DNA of 64,000 nucleotides from Paracoccaceae bacterium (GCA_018607905.1 JABBAP010000004.1:1-64000), one strand, 5' to 3'. Counted from the first letter of the stretch, positions 48,476-59,884 are shown. The notes: generated from the letters alone by a model not told the origin. Program-made: numbers and translations.

Positions 48476-49756
48476 ATGGCTATCCAAATACTTATGCCCG
48501 CCCTGTCCCCCACAATGCAGGAAGGCACGCTCGCAAAATGGCTCGTCAAAGAAGGCGACACCGTTGAAAGCGGCGATCTTTTGGCTGAAATCGAAACTGA
48601 CAAAGCCACAATGGAATTCGAAGCGGTCGATGAAGGCGTCATCGGTAAAATCCTGATCGCAGAAGGCACTGAAGGCGTAATAGTGAACACCGCCATCTGC
48701 ATTCTTCTGGAAGACGGCGAAGACGCCTCTGCCGCAGATGCAGCCCCAGCGGCCAAGCCCGAATCCTCAAAGACTGAGGCAGCACCAGCGGAAACACCCG
48801 CCCCCACCTCTCCTGCCCCAGCAGCCCCGCAAAAAGACGGCGATCGCATTTTTGCTTCACCACTCGCGCGACGGATTGCTGGCCAAAAAGGCCTCGACCT
48901 TTCTGCCCTTACTGGTTCTGGTCCACGTGGACGCATCGTTAAAGCAGATGTTGAAAATGCTGATCCAGCTGCAAAATCTGCTGCTGCCGCATTAACTGCA
49001 CCAACAGCTCCTGCCCTTGCCACATCTGCCGACAGTGAAACCGTCAAAAAGATGTACACAGATCGCGAATACGAGGAAATCTCGCTCAACGGCATGCGCA
49101 AAATCATCGCGTCGCGCCTGACCGAAGCAAAACAAACCATCCCGCATTTCTACTTGCGTCGTTCCATTACCCTCGACGCATTGTTGAAAACACGCGGTGA
49201 GATTAACTCAGGCCTCGCGGACAGCGGCGTGAAAATCTCGGTGAACGATTTCATCATCAAAGCCAGCGCCAAAGCCCTGCAAGACGTACCCGGTTGTAAC
49301 GCCGTCTGGGCTGGTGATCGTTTGCTGCAAATGAAAGCGTCAGATGTTGCCGTGGCCGTGGCAATCGACGGTGGCTTGTTCACACCTGTAATTCAAGACG
49401 CTGAAATCAAACCGCTTTCTGTCATTTCAACCGAAATGAAAGACCTCGCGACCCGTGCCAAAGAGCGCAAACTTGCGCCCCATGAATATCAGGGGGGCAG
49501 CTTTGCGATTTCCAACCTTGGAATGTTTGGGATAGAAAACTTCGATGCTGTGATTAATCCACCCCACGGCTCGATCCTTGCGGTTGGCGCGGGCCAGAAA
49601 CAGCCCATCGTCAACAGCGATGGTGCACTCGCAGCCGCCACAATGATGTCTGTGACCCTCTCCGTTGATCATCGCGTCATCGACGGTGCCCTTGGTGCTC
49701 AATTCCTCGCGGCTCTGGCAGGTTACATCGAAAAACCAATGTCGATGCTGGTCTAA
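48476..49756 (+). CDS. pdhC: Pyruvate dehydrogenase E2 component (dihydrolipoamide acetyltransferase)
   Basis: Lipoyl domain, peripheral subunit-binding domain ([34 protein letters not shown]), [17 protein letters not shown]. Confidence 0.96.
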   Translation: MAIQILMPALSPTMQEGTLAKWLVKEGDTVESGDLLAEIETDKATMEFEAVDEGVIGKILIAEGTEGVIVNTAICILLEDGEDASAADAAPAAKPESSKTEAAPAETPAPTSPAPAAPQKDGDRIFASPLARRIAGQKGLDLSALTGSGPRGRIVKADVENADPAAKSAAAALTAPTAPALATSADSETVKKMYTDREYEEISLNGMRKIIASRLTEAKQTIPHFYLRRSITLDALLKTRGEINSGLADSGVKISVNDFIIKASAKALQDVPGCNAVWAGDRLLQMKASDVAVAVAIDGGLFTPVIQDAEIKPLSVISTEMKDLATRAKERKLAPHEYQGGSFAISNLGMFGIENFDAVINPPHGSILAVGAGQKQPIVNSDGALAAATMMSVTLSVDHRVIDGALGAQFLAALAGYIEKPMSMLV

Positions 49757-49788
49757 TTGCTGGTTTCTTTTGACGGTAAATACTCAAA

Positions 49789-49820
49789 GAAAAGGGCGCT
49801 GATATTTCAGAGCCCTTTTT
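49789..49820 (+). terminator. Rho-independent terminator of the pdh operon
   Basis: AAAAGGGCGCTGATATTTCAGAGCCCTTTTT. Confidence 0.8.
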
Positions 49821-49841
49821 CAATTCAAAAAATCTGCTGGC

Positions 49842-51317
49842 CTATTCAATCAAAGACAACGCCACAAACCGTGGTGCACCATCGCGGCGAACCAACAACA
49901 ACACCGATTTACGACCAGCTTCTTTTGCTGCTTTCAATGCCTCTGCCACTTCATTTGGAGCGGACACAGGTTTTTGCCCAACCTCAGAAATCAGATCACC
50001 CGAGCGCATGCCCTTGGTAAACGCATCAGAACCTTCATCCACCGTCAACACGGCCACACCTTTGATTGACGCATCAAGGCCAAGCTGGGCGCGCACCTCT
50101 TCGCTTAACGCGGTCAAACGCATGCCCATTGCTTTTTCATCGCTTGTGTCTGGTTTGGCAACTGCAGGCACCACGCGACTGCGCTCTGCATCCTCACGAC
50201 GACCTAATACAACCTCGAGTGTCTGTGTGCTTCCATCACGAAACACGATCACACCAACGGCTTTGCCCACGGCTGCATTACCAACAGCGCGCACCAATCC
50301 GCGTGTATCTTCAACCTCGCGACCATCAAAATTCAGGATCACATCACCAGCCAAAATACCAGCTTCCCTGCCAGGGCCCTCAGGAACATTGCTAACCAAC
50401 GCCCCTTTGACAGAATCCAGACCAACGGCATTTGCGATATCTTCATCTACATCTTGGATTTGAACACCCAACCAACCACGGCGCGTTTCACCAAATTCTT
50501 TCAACTGGTCCACAACCTTGGTCACAACATTCGATGACATCGAAAACCCCAAACCAATGGAGCCGCCAGTGGGTGAAATAATCGCCGTATTCACGCCAAT
50601 AACATCGCCGTCCATATTGAACAGTGGCCCACCTGAGTTGCCTTTGTTGATCGCCGCATCCGTCTGAATGTAATCATCGTATGTTCCACGAAGAGAGCGT
50701 TCCCGCGCCGAAATAATACCAGCCGAAACTGAGAACCCCTGCCCGAGCGGGTTACCAATCGCAAGAACCCAATCGCCAACACGCGACACATTGCTGTCGC
50801 CAAAACCAACGAAGGGCAACGGGCGATCGGCATCTACTTTCAACAACGCGATGTCTGTTTTTGCATCTGTGCCGATCAATTTAGCGTCCAACAACGGGCC
50901 ACCTTCAAACAGTTCAATCTGGATTTCATCTGCGCCATCAATCACGTGATTGTTGGTCACGATGAAACCATCCGCTGAAATAATGAACCCGGACCCCAAT
51001 GCCGATGCACGGCGCTGGTTGGTGTTGTTATTCTGCCCTTCGGGGCCAAACAAATCTGGAAACAACTCCTCCAACGGAGAACCCTGAGGCGCACGAGGCA
51101 TCGCTGGGGCTTCTCGCCCTGCCACTACTGTGCTTGTGGTAATGTTCACCACGGCAGGGCTGAGGCGTTCGGCCAAATCCGCGAAACTGTCAGGGGCGCC
51201 ACGCGCTGCAGCAGAAATTGCCTGCAACATAATCATGGCAAGTGTCACAAAAACTCCAGTTGCATAACCCATGGCCCGCCGTGAGCTCAAAGCGCGTGTC
51301 GCTGTCATCGTTTTCAA
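49842..51317 (-). CDS. DegP/Do family periplasmic serine endoprotease
   Basis: TNNHVIDGADEI, DIALLKV, GNSGGPLFNMDG, two PDZ regions. Confidence 0.94.
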   Translation of the reverse strand: MKTMTATRALSSRRAMGYATGVFVTLAMIMLQAISAAARGAPDSFADLAERLSPAVVNITTSTVVAGREAPAMPRAPQGSPLEELFPDLFGPEGQNNNTNQRRASALGSGFIISADGFIVTNNHVIDGADEIQIELFEGGPLLDAKLIGTDAKTDIALLKVDADRPLPFVGFGDSNVSRVGDWVLAIGNPLGQGFSVSAGIISARERSLRGTYDDYIQTDAAINKGNSGGPLFNMDGDVIGVNTAIISPTGGSIGLGFSMSSNVVTKVVDQLKEFGETRRGWLGVQIQDVDEDIANAVGLDSVKGALVSNVPEGPGREAGILAGDVILNFDGREVEDTRGLVRAVGNAAVGKAVGVIVFRDGSTQTLEVVLGRREDAERSRVVPAVAKPDTSDEKAMGMRLTALSEEVRAQLGLDASIKGVAVLTVDEGSDAFTKGMRSGDLISEVGQKPVSAPNEVAEALKAAKEAGRKSVLLLVRRDGAPRFVALSLIE

Positions 51318-51536
51318 TTTAGTCTCTCCTCAAGATACTGCTAGACTGTTGGGACTGGTACGCAGGGTGCGCAAATGTCCGTCCCTCTTATTTTGTGTCA
51401 CCACGGCAACATTGCAATGAATTCCGTTGCAACAAAAGGTGAAAATAACGTGATCAATTTGTGAGCCATTAAGCGCTGTTTCGCTCAAACACATTAATTT
51501 GAGGTTCATTTACTTAAAGTTTTATAGGTCAAACGA

Positions 51537-51725
51537 TCAAAAAGATCGCGACACCCAGACGATCAAAACCCCAAAAGCAACAACACCCAACCCAATATTG
51601 CGGCGTTTTTGTTCCGGGATTTCGCTCAGCGCCTTTAGCAGATCGTCAAACCGTAAAGGGACCAGTGCAAGCACCAGTCCCTCAATTACGGCCACAAGGC
51701 CGAGAGCTAATATCAGCTCTTTCAT
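51537..51725 (-). CDS. DUF2065 family small membrane protein
   Basis: LALGLVAVIEGLVLALVPLRFDDLLKALSEIPEQKRRNIGLGVVAFGVLIVW. Confidence 0.8.
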   Translation of the reverse strand: MKELILALGLVAVIEGLVLALVPLRFDDLLKALSEIPEQKRRNIGLGVVAFGVLIVWVSRSF

Positions 51726-52594
51726 TCGCGACCAGTGTCTGACTTCAAGAAGTCAAAGAACTCACTGTCAGGCGAAATCACCAGCGTCGAGTTAGAGCCC
51801 TTCAAAGCAGTTTCATACGCCGCAAGCGAGCGATAAAAAGCGAAGAACTCAGGGTCACGACCAAAGGCTTGCGCAAAGATTGCGTTTCGTTCCGCATCTG
51901 CTTCACCTCGGATAATATCCGAGTTTTTCTGCGCTTCGGACACAGTTTCCACGACTGTACGATCTGCTTGGGCACGAACCCGCTGCGCAGCCTCGTTACC
52001 ACGGGCAATCTCGTCGGCCGCTTCACGTTCACGCTCTGCACGCATCCGCTCGAATGTAGCCTTAAGGTTTTGCTCTGGAAGATCGGCGCGCTTGATCCGC
52101 ACGTCGATGATTTCCACACCCAACCCGCTGGCTTCTGTGCGGGCCAAATCACGGATTTGGTTCATCAGTGCAACACGATCAGCAGACAAAACTGCCCCCG
52201 ACGTCACACCGCCCAAAACACCACGCAACTGCGCATTTAGGATACGTTCCAAACGCGAACGCGCACCATTCACACCAGACGCGCCAACCGCGCGACGGAA
52301 CTGTTTGGCATCTGAAATCCGCCACCGCGCGAAGGCATCCACAACCAAACGACGATCATCCGCAGGGGTGACCTCCAGAGGCTGCGTATCCAATGCAAGG
52401 ATACGATCATCGTATTTCACGATTTCGTGGAACAGCGGTATTTTGAAATACAGCCCAGGCTCTTCGATCTCAGCCGTGACCTCACCAAACCACAAACGCA
52501 GTGCCTTTTCACGCTCATCAACGATGTAAAACGCGCTGAATGCTATGATAAGGGCAACACCCAAAACTGGGATAAGAAGTTGAATACGCTTCAT
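51722..52594 (-). CDS. hflC: Protease modulator HflC
   Basis: Band-7/SPFH protein, FYIVDEREKALRLWFGEV; next to hflK. Confidence 0.94.
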   Translation of the reverse strand: MKRIQLLIPVLGVALIIAFSAFYIVDEREKALRLWFGEVTAEIEEPGLYFKIPLFHEIVKYDDRILALDTQPLEVTPADDRRLVVDAFARWRISDAKQFRRAVGASGVNGARSRLERILNAQLRGVLGGVTSGAVLSADRVALMNQIRDLARTEASGLGVEIIDVRIKRADLPEQNLKATFERMRAEREREAADEIARGNEAAQRVRAQADRTVVETVSEAQKNSDIIRGEADAERNAIFAQAFGRDPEFFAFYRSLAAYETALKGSNSTLVISPDSEFFDFLKSDTGRE

Positions 52595-53754
52595 TAGTTT
52601 GACCCCGCACGATTTTTGTTCAGCTCATTGAGCGGCAGATAAGGCACAACGCCCTGCCCGCCCGCGCTCTCGTCGATGATGATTTTCTCAACACCGCCCA
52701 AAACACGCTCCATTGTTTCAAGGTATAGACGTTTGCGTGTCACTTCGGATGCTTTCGCATACTCGTCGTAAACTGCGATGAAACGGCTTGCTTCACCTTG
52801 AGCTTGGTTCACTTGCTGTGCACGATAGCCTTCGGCTTGCTCTAACAATTGTGCCGCTTGACCACGAGCTGCCGCCAATTTTTGGTTGGCATATTTGTCA
52901 GCCTGCTTTTCCAACGTGTCACGTGTTTGTTCTGCTGCTTGTACTTCGCGGAAAGCGTCAATCACCTCTTCAGGTGGATCGGCCTTGTCAAAGTTTACAC
53001 GCACAACATTCATGCCGCTGTCATAGCTATCCAGCGTTAATTGAATCAATTCACCCAACTCTTGGCTAATCGCTTCGCGATCACGGTTCAAAATTGGCGC
53101 AAGGTTTGAGCGCGCAATAATTTCCCGCATCGCAGATTCAGAAACCGCACGAATGGTGTCTGTTGGCTCTGCCAGATTAAACAAGAATTTTTGCAAATCA
53201 TTGATGTTCCAGACAACTTGGAAATCAATGTCGACGATGTTCTCGTCGCCCGTCAGCATCAAGCCACTGTCCAAACGCGATCCACGGCCCACACCAATGT
53301 CTTCGGTGTTTTCCCGCGTCACACCGCGAATTTCTTTGGTCACAATCGGCCAAGGTGCAAAGTTAAGGCCCTCATCCCCTGTGGAGGAATATTTACCGAA
53401 TAACAACTCAACAGATTGCTCTGATGTATCCACGCGGTAAAAACTGGCAAAGGCCCACAACACAACCAAACCAGCAAGCGCCAGCCCAACCATACCACGG
53501 CTAATACCAAGGGGGGGCAAACCGCCCCCGCCTGAACCGCCTGGTCGACCACCGCCGCCCTTGCCGCCCATCAATACGCGCAGTTGCTCTTGGCCTTTGC
53601 GTACAATCTCGTCGATCTCGGGCATTTGGCCCTGATTTCCACCTTTAGGGCGACGATCATCGTCACCGCGTTTTTTGTCGTCGTCGTCGCCGCGGTTTCC
53701 ACCGCCGCCGCCCCAAGGACCACCAGAATTATTACCTGCCATTTTAAACAGCAT
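52594..53754 (-). CDS. hflK: FtsH protease activity modulator HflK
   Basis: Gly-rich N-terminus and SPFH domain; overlaps hflC start by 1 nt. Confidence 0.94.
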   Translation of the reverse strand: MLFKMAGNNSGGPWGGGGGNRGDDDDKKRGDDDRRPKGGNQGQMPEIDEIVRKGQEQLRVLMGGKGGGGRPGGSGGGGLPPLGISRGMVGLALAGLVVLWAFASFYRVDTSEQSVELLFGKYSSTGDEGLNFAPWPIVTKEIRGVTRENTEDIGVGRGSRLDSGLMLTGDENIVDIDFQVVWNINDLQKFLFNLAEPTDTIRAVSESAMREIIARSNLAPILNRDREAISQELGELIQLTLDSYDSGMNVVRVNFDKADPPEEVIDAFREVQAAEQTRDTLEKQADKYANQKLAAARGQAAQLLEQAEGYRAQQVNQAQGEASRFIAVYDEYAKASEVTRKRLYLETMERVLGGVEKIIIDESAGGQGVVPYLPLNELNKNRAGSN

Positions 53755-53825
53755 CCTTTCGTAACGTGTTCAAGCCACTAGTCTCCTAGTTGGCTGTGTT
53801 TGTCAAAAAATCAAGTCGTCCGCGC

Positions 53826-55175
53826 CTAACGTGTCGGCGTGGACATCGTCACCAATTCTTCCGCCGCCGTTGGGTGAACCGCGACAGTTCGATCAAAATC
53901 TTCTTTTGTTGCGCCCATTTTCACCGCAACCCCCGCCAATTGGATCATTTCACCCGCGCCGTGGCCCACAATGTGGCACCCCAGCACTTTGCGGGATGCT
54001 TTGGACACGATCAACTTCATCAACATCTTCTCGTCTTTACCTGCAAGAATATGCATCATCGGTCGAAATGCCGCACTGTAAACTTCGATTTCTTCAGCTG
54101 CGCGGGCCTCTTCTTCGCCCATTCCAACCGTGCCGATTTCAGGCTGCGTGAAAACAGCCGTCGCGATCAGCTCGTGATCTGGGCTGGTTGGGTTGTCTTT
54201 AAAAACTGTCTCAACAAACGCCATACCTTCGCGGATCGCCACTGGCGTTAGCGCCACGCGGTCCGTTACATCACCAACAGCATAAATCGACGGAACACTT
54301 GTGGCGGAATACTGATCAACGGCAACTTCACCCTTACGGCCCAGCTTCACGCCGATATCTTCCAGCCCTAAGCCAGCCGTGTTTGGCACGCGCCCCGTGG
54401 CATACAGAACCCGATCCACCTCAAACGAACCACCATCGCTGTCCGTCACCTTAATCCCACCAGATATCGCTTCAAGCGAGGCCACATCCGTGTTCACCCG
54501 CAGATCAATGCCCTTTTTGCGCATTTCATCCGCCACAAAATCACGCACTTCATTATCAAAGCCGCGTAAAATCTGCTCGGATCGGTAAAACTGCGTCGTC
54601 TTTGTGCCCATCCCGTTCAGAATGCCCGCAAATTCAGACGCAATATACCCACCGCCCACAACCAAAACCCGTTTGGGCTGCGTTGGCATCTGGAAAATCT
54701 CGTTTGATGAAATCGCCAGCTCCTTGCCCACAATATCGGGAATAAACGGCGTGCCACCTGTTGCCACCAAAATGGTGCGCGCCGTGATCACTTGATCGCT
54801 TGCTAAGGTCACCTCATGTGGCCCTGTTACAATCGCGCGCGCATCATGCAGTGTTACACCCGCCCCTTGTAGGTTCTTGGCATAGATCCCCTCAAGGCGA
54901 TCAATCTCTGCGTCTTTGGCAGCCATAAACGTGGCCCAATCAAAGGATCGCTCCCCAACTGTCCAACCAAACCCAGCCGCATCTTCAAAATGCTCTGAAA
55001 ATTGGGACGCATAAACCATCAGCTTTTTGGGAACACAGCCGCGGATCACACAGGTTCCGCCATACCGATATTCCTCAGCCAACCCGACCTTGGCGCCAGT
55101 TTGCGACGCAACACGCGCCGCACGCACACCGCCAGAACCGCCACCAATTACAAACAGGTCATAATCATACGCCAT
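53826..55175 (-). CDS. gor: Glutathione-disulfide reductase
   Basis: LFVIGGGSGGVRAARVASQTGAKVGLAEEYRYGGTCVIRGCVPKKLMVYAS. Confidence 0.95.
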   Translation of the reverse strand: MAYDYDLFVIGGGSGGVRAARVASQTGAKVGLAEEYRYGGTCVIRGCVPKKLMVYASQFSEHFEDAAGFGWTVGERSFDWATFMAAKDAEIDRLEGIYAKNLQGAGVTLHDARAIVTGPHEVTLASDQVITARTILVATGGTPFIPDIVGKELAISSNEIFQMPTQPKRVLVVGGGYIASEFAGILNGMGTKTTQFYRSEQILRGFDNEVRDFVADEMRKKGIDLRVNTDVASLEAISGGIKVTDSDGGSFEVDRVLYATGRVPNTAGLGLEDIGVKLGRKGEVAVDQYSATSVPSIYAVGDVTDRVALTPVAIREGMAFVETVFKDNPTSPDHELIATAVFTQPEIGTVGMGEEEARAAEEIEVYSAAFRPMMHILAGKDEKMLMKLIVSKASRKVLGCHIVGHGAGEMIQLAGVAVKMGATKEDFDRTVAVHPTAAEELVTMSTPTR

Positions 55176-55217
55176 AGTACACGTCCTTAACTTGCTGCCC
55201 GCAACGGCGGCACAGGC

Positions 55218-56006
55218 TTAATCTTCGATGTCGGCAAAAAGGTTTTCGTTCAGCAATATATCAATCTGCTCGCTCTCGACCGTGCCGTTGTTAATATCAC
55301 GGACTTCCACACGCCCATCACCATGACCAATCACAATGGCGTCAGCAATATCAAGGAACAGACCGTTTTCCACAACGCCTGGCACTTGGTTCATAATCAG
55401 CGACAATTCACGCGGGTTTTCAATCCGCTTCAGGTGCAGGTCCAGAATATAGTGTCCCTCATCCGTAATCATTGCCGCGTCGTTTTGCATCCGCAACGTC
55501 ACCGCACTGCCCAAAACATTCACGTTCGACAGGCACTCTTCGATCAGCTCTTTGGTAGTTTCCCAACCGAATTTCACCACTTCTACCGGCAACGGGAACG
55601 CACCCAGCGTTTCAACCGATTTGCTTGCATCCGAAATCACAACCATCTGATCGCTCGCCGTGGCCACGATCTTTTCTTGCAACAACGCACCGCCACCACC
55701 TTTGATCAGGTTCAACTGCGGATCAAACTCATCCGCGCCATCAATGGTCAAATCCAGCCACTTCACTTGATCGAGCGTGAATACATCAATGCCAACATCC
55801 CGTGCAAGCTGCGCTGTACGGTTCGATGTCGGAACGGCTTTAATCTTTAAACCCTCATCGCGCACCAACTCGCCCAGCATCTTTACCAGCCATGCAGCCG
55901 TTGATCCCGTACCCAATCCAACACGCATCCCGTCTTCTACATAATCAACCGCGCGTTTTGCGGCGACAAACTTGGCTTTATCAATGGGGGAAAATTCGCT
56001 GCTCAT
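55218..56006 (-). CDS. rpiA: Ribose-5-phosphate isomerase A
   Basis: MRVGLGTGSTAAWLVKMLGE, DGADEFDPQLNLIKGGGGALLQEKIVA. Confidence 0.96.
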   Translation of the reverse strand: MSSEFSPIDKAKFVAAKRAVDYVEDGMRVGLGTGSTAAWLVKMLGELVRDEGLKIKAVPTSNRTAQLARDVGIDVFTLDQVKWLDLTIDGADEFDPQLNLIKGGGGALLQEKIVATASDQMVVISDASKSVETLGAFPLPVEVVKFGWETTKELIEECLSNVNVLGSAVTLRMQNDAAMITDEGHYILDLHLKRIENPRELSLIMNQVPGVVENGLFLDIADAIVIGHGDGRVEVRDINNGTVESEQIDILLNENLFADIED

Positions 56007-56206
56007 AACGGACCTTTTTGGGTTAGAGGATTGGCACCTGTATAAAAGGTTCTGCGCCCTGCCGCGAGCGTGAAATGTATCGAAATTCGCGTTTTTTGCC
56101 GCTAATTCTGAACCGATGGCCCTTTGCATCCATTATATGTCGGATACGGCCATTCAATTGGTTGCGCGCTTGCGTAAACGAACCTCAAACCAACAGGATA
56201 GCCGCC

Positions 56207-57586
56207 ATGTTTCTCAGCATCTTCGAAATCTTCAAAGTGGGCGTCGGCCCCTCATCCTCCCACACAATGGGCCCCATGACCGCGGCCTCAATGTTTTTAG
56301 ACAAACTAAAAGCCGAAAACATCAACGCCACCGCACTTGGCGGCTCCCTGCACGGATCGCTTGCCTTTACAGGCATCGGCCACCGCACCGACCGCGCCAT
56401 TGTGCTCGGTCTTGACGGCTTTACCCCTGATAACTTTGATCCAGACGCCGCAAAAATGGCCGAGGATCGCATCACCATCCACAAAATCGTCAAACCCGAA
56501 GGCCATCCAGGATACACCTTCGATCCTGCGACCGACCTTATCTTTGATTACGACACGATCCTCACGGGCCACGCTAACGGCATGAAGCTCTGGGCCAAAG
56601 ATGAACATGGCGCAATCCTTGTGGAGCAAATCTATTATTCCATCGGCGGCGGCTTTGTTGCCACCGCCGAGGAAATGGAACAGGTTGAGGCCGAGCAAGG
56701 CGCGATCCCAGACGAGGTCCCCTACCCGTTCAAAAACGCCGACTACATGATGGACATGGCCAAATGCTCGGGCAATTCCATCGCACAGATGAAATGGGAA
56801 AATGAACTGTTCCGCTCTGGCCCAGAAAACCTACACGAACGGATCATGCGCATCTGGCACGTGATGAACAGCTGCATCGACAAGGGTTTGGTCACAGGCG
56901 GTATTCTACCCGGTGGCCTAAACGTGAAACGTCGCGCAATGGGCATCCATGATCAATTACAGGCCGAACAGGGCAAAAATCTAACACCGCCCCACGTCAT
57001 TAACGACTGGATCGCCGCCTACGCGATGGCGGTAAACGAGGAAAACGCCGCAGGTGGCCAAGTCGTCACCGCCCCCACCAACGGTGCCGCAGGCGTGGTT
57101 CCCGCAACAATCCGTTATTACCTCGACCACGTACCAACTGCCAAAGAAAGCGACATCGTCGATTTCCTACTCACCGCCGCCGCCATCGGGGGCATTATTA
57201 AAAACAACGCCTCCATCTCTGGCGCCGAAGTTGGCTGTCAGGGCGAAGTCGGCTCTGCCTCTGCCATGGCCGCCGCTGGATTATGCGCCGTTTTGGGTGG
57301 CACACCCCAACAAGTCGAAAACGCCGCCGAAATCGCACTGGAACATCACCTCGGCATGACCTGTGATCCAATTGCTGGCCTCGTTCAAGCACCCTGCATT
57401 GAGCGTAACGGCCTAGGCGCAATCAAGGCCGTCTCTGCCGCGTCTCTTTCTATGCGCGGTGATGGCACGCATCTCGTCTCCCTTGATGCCTGCGTGGAAA
57501 CAATGCGCCAAACAGGCCATGATATGTCCGAAAAATACAAAGAAACGTCGCTCGGTGGCTTGGCTGTTAATCTACCCGCGTGCTGA
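56207..57586 (+). CDS. sdaA: L-serine ammonia-lyase (Fe-S)
   Basis: [58 protein letters not shown]. Confidence 0.95.
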   Translation: MFLSIFEIFKVGVGPSSSHTMGPMTAASMFLDKLKAENINATALGGSLHGSLAFTGIGHRTDRAIVLGLDGFTPDNFDPDAAKMAEDRITIHKIVKPEGHPGYTFDPATDLIFDYDTILTGHANGMKLWAKDEHGAILVEQIYYSIGGGFVATAEEMEQVEAEQGAIPDEVPYPFKNADYMMDMAKCSGNSIAQMKWENELFRSGPENLHERIMRIWHVMNSCIDKGLVTGGILPGGLNVKRRAMGIHDQLQAEQGKNLTPPHVINDWIAAYAMAVNEENAAGGQVVTAPTNGAAGVVPATIRYYLDHVPTAKESDIVDFLLTAAAIGGIIKNNASISGAEVGCQGEVGSASAMAAAGLCAVLGGTPQQVENAAEIALEHHLGMTCDPIAGLVQAPCIERNGLGAIKAVSAASLSMRGDGTHLVSLDACVETMRQTGHDMSEKYKETSLGGLAVNLPAC

Positions 57587-58259
57587 TCGCCAGCGCGTGG
57601 CAAACGGCATTGATCGCGTCCTTTAACAGATGTTTAGGCAGGATCATCAGCATATCGCCCGACCGGATTTGCACGTTCATATCGCCACCAACCGCCGCAT
57701 TGGAACAGCCAATCTGCCCGTTCGGTTGAAACGCCAATTCGTCCAACGCCCAGTTTAACCCCGTGCTACGCGCGTCGCAGGGCGACATCGGGAACAGTGA
57801 AACACGATCCCCTTCACGCAACTTTAACGATAGGGATTGAGGCACACGAAAAACGATATCTTGCTCGCCAACCAACACAACACACCGCTCTAACTCCTTT
57901 GATAATGCATTAAAGGCTGCCAATTGATGATCTAATCGTCCCCCAAAAAACCCAACCCCCAACACAACCCTTGCGGGTGCAACCTTCAAACACTTTTCTA
58001 AATCGTTGGAGTTTTGATCCTCCACAAAGACCATCGCCACATCCAGTTTCGTGGCGCGCAAAATCTCAACACTGTCTAAATCGCCGATAATCGCGTCAGG
58101 TTTGATATCCCAGTCAAACGCAATATTTGCTCCGCCATCTGCGGCCACCAAAACCGACGCGATCTCCAAGGCATGGCCCAAATCGGATTTATCGACAGAA
58201 CCACCGCCCAATAGTGTCATCATTGCGGCGTTGTGTACAATTTGCGGTAAGTTATCCAC
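57567..58259 (-). CDS. Thiamine diphosphokinase
   Basis: VLVAADGGANIAFDWDIKPDAIIGDLDSVE, DQNSNDLEKCLK, GFFGGRLDHQLA. Confidence 0.9.
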   Translation of the reverse strand: MDNLPQIVHNAAMMTLLGGGSVDKSDLGHALEIASVLVAADGGANIAFDWDIKPDAIIGDLDSVEILRATKLDVAMVFVEDQNSNDLEKCLKVAPARVVLGVGFFGGRLDHQLAAFNALSKELERCVVLVGEQDIVFRVPQSLSLKLREGDRVSLFPMSPCDARSTGLNWALDELAFQPNGQIGCSNAAVGGDMNVQIRSGDMLMILPKHLLKDAINAVCHALAISTRVD

Positions 58260-58396
58260 ATTGGTTCCTAATCATGCTCAATCAGCGTTTTATTTTGCAT
58301 CTTCATGCTTTTTTTAGCGTTTTTTCCTAGGGTGTCCGCATGTGCAAGGCTAAATTAACCATAGTAACAATGTAAAAACGAGTAGTAGAGTTAATT

Positions 58397-59884
58397 ATGG
58401 AATCGCAAAACAAAGTAATGACAGTGTCCTACGGGACGTTCTCTTGTACGCTGGATGGATTCGACGATCCGTTCACGACAATGCAATTGGTTTCGGAATA
58501 TTTCCGCAAACTCTCTTCAGAGGACCGTTACTTTGGGGGCGAACCGCTCCAGCCAGATCACAACGCACTGCACCGGATCGCGCAAGATGCGAACCCCTAC
58601 AAGGTTGACGCCGAAGTTACGGATACAGGCGTAACGCTGCGCAAAGCCGATATTGTGGACGCACCTCAGCCAAAAGCCGAAATCGTCAGCAACGCGCCCG
58701 CCCCAGAAAAAGCCCCTATTGAGGAAGAAGCCGCACCGCTCTTTGCCTCTAAACGCGCAGCACCTCAACCAGTTGCAGAAATTGTAGAGGACATTGCTGA
58801 AGAAGACGCCGTTGAAGAAGACACGATTGACGAAGACATCGCTTCTTTCGTAGAAGCAGCCATGTTCTCCTCGCGTCGCGGGTCCCTAGAATCTGGCGAA
58901 ACAGAATCTGAAAAATCTGCCGCAGAACTGCTCGCTGAAGAAGACGATAGCGACGACACGGATCAATCAGCCGAGCTGGAAGCGATCAAAGCGCAAATCA
59001 AAGAAGACGTGAAATCGGTTGAAGATGCGCCGGCAGCAGACGAAAAAGCACCTGAAGATAAGGCTGCTGTTCATGCTGGCACAAATACGGACGACATTCA
59101 GCGCGAAGAAGAAGCATTGGAACGCTTGTTGGAAACAACAAACACCAAAATGGATAATCCTGCGCACGCCCGCAAATCCAACGCTCTGGAACGCCTAAAG
59201 GCAGCCGTTGCCGCAACCGAGGCAGAACGTCGTTTGCGCTCAGATCCAGAAAAAACCCAACGTCCCAAGGTTCAAGACCTCGGCAGCCCTGCTGAATTTA
59301 AATCTCGCATGGGCGACTTACGGCGCGGTCACGAAGAAGTGGTTAAAATCTCTCGTCCAAAATCCAAGAAAACAGGCGAACGTGCACGTGGTGCATTTGC
59401 AACGCTGATCCTTGGCAATGACCAACGTGTAGGTTCTAACGACGCTGCGGAGGCAGCCGCCGCCGGAAAAAAGCTCGGGGCTGACGGCCAGCAAACTGCC
59501 GCACAAACACCAATTGAACGCGCCAAACCAGCATTAAAGATCGTGCGGCCAGAAACGCAGGACACAGACAATGCAGTGCGTGGCACGATCAAAAAATCTG
59601 GCTTTGCAGGTTTTGCAGAAAAAATCGGCGCGAACTCGCTGCATGAACTGCTCGAAGCATCTGCCGCGTATCTTGCAATCGTAGAAGACGAACCGCGTTT
59701 CAGCCAAGATCGTATTTTGGAAAACCTCGGCGACTATTTGTCCAAAAATGACGTGTCAAACGAGGCCGCAAGCCGTTCGTTAAACCGCCTCATGCGCGAT
59801 GGCCGTATTTTGCGCGTAAAACAAGACAGCTACACGATTTCAAAATCTGCCAAACATGGTTTCAAAGACCGCATGGCAGGTTGA
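58397..59884 (+). CDS. Hypothetical acidic, low-complexity-rich protein
   Basis: 495 aa with ordered N-terminus (YGTFSCTLDGFDDPFTTMQLVSEYFRKLSSEDRYFG), acidic middle and ordered C-terminus. Confidence 0.8.
   Translation: MESQNKVMTVSYGTFSCTLDGFDDPFTTMQLVSEYFRKLSSEDRYFGGEPLQPDHNALHRIAQDANPYKVDAEVTDTGVTLRKADIVDAPQPKAEIVSNAPAPEKAPIEEEAAPLFASKRAAPQPVAEIVEDIAEEDAVEEDTIDEDIASFVEAAMFSSRRGSLESGETESEKSAAELLAEEDDSDDTDQSAELEAIKAQIKEDVKSVEDAPAADEKAPEDKAAVHAGTNTDDIQREEEALERLLETTNTKMDNPAHARKSNALERLKAAVAATEAERRLRSDPEKTQRPKVQDLGSPAEFKSRMGDLRRGHEEVVKISRPKSKKTGERARGAFATLILGNDQRVGSNDAAEAAAAGKKLGADGQQTAAQTPIERAKPALKIVRPETQDTDNAVRGTIKKSGFAGFAEKIGANSLHELLEASAAYLAIVEDEPRFSQDRILENLGDYLSKNDVSNEAASRSLNRLMRDGRILRVKQDSYTISKSAKHGFKDRMAG

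Noticed and set aside
48442-49140. 232-aa minus-strand ORF inside pdhC
   Set aside because: Antisense to pdhC; Ser/Ala-rich low-complexity shadow of the E2 linker.
58355-58370. CtrA-like half site TTAACCATAGTAAC upstream of the 495-aa hypothetical gene
   Set aside because: Only one TTAA half is intact; the second half does not match at N7 spacing, so it is too weak to claim.
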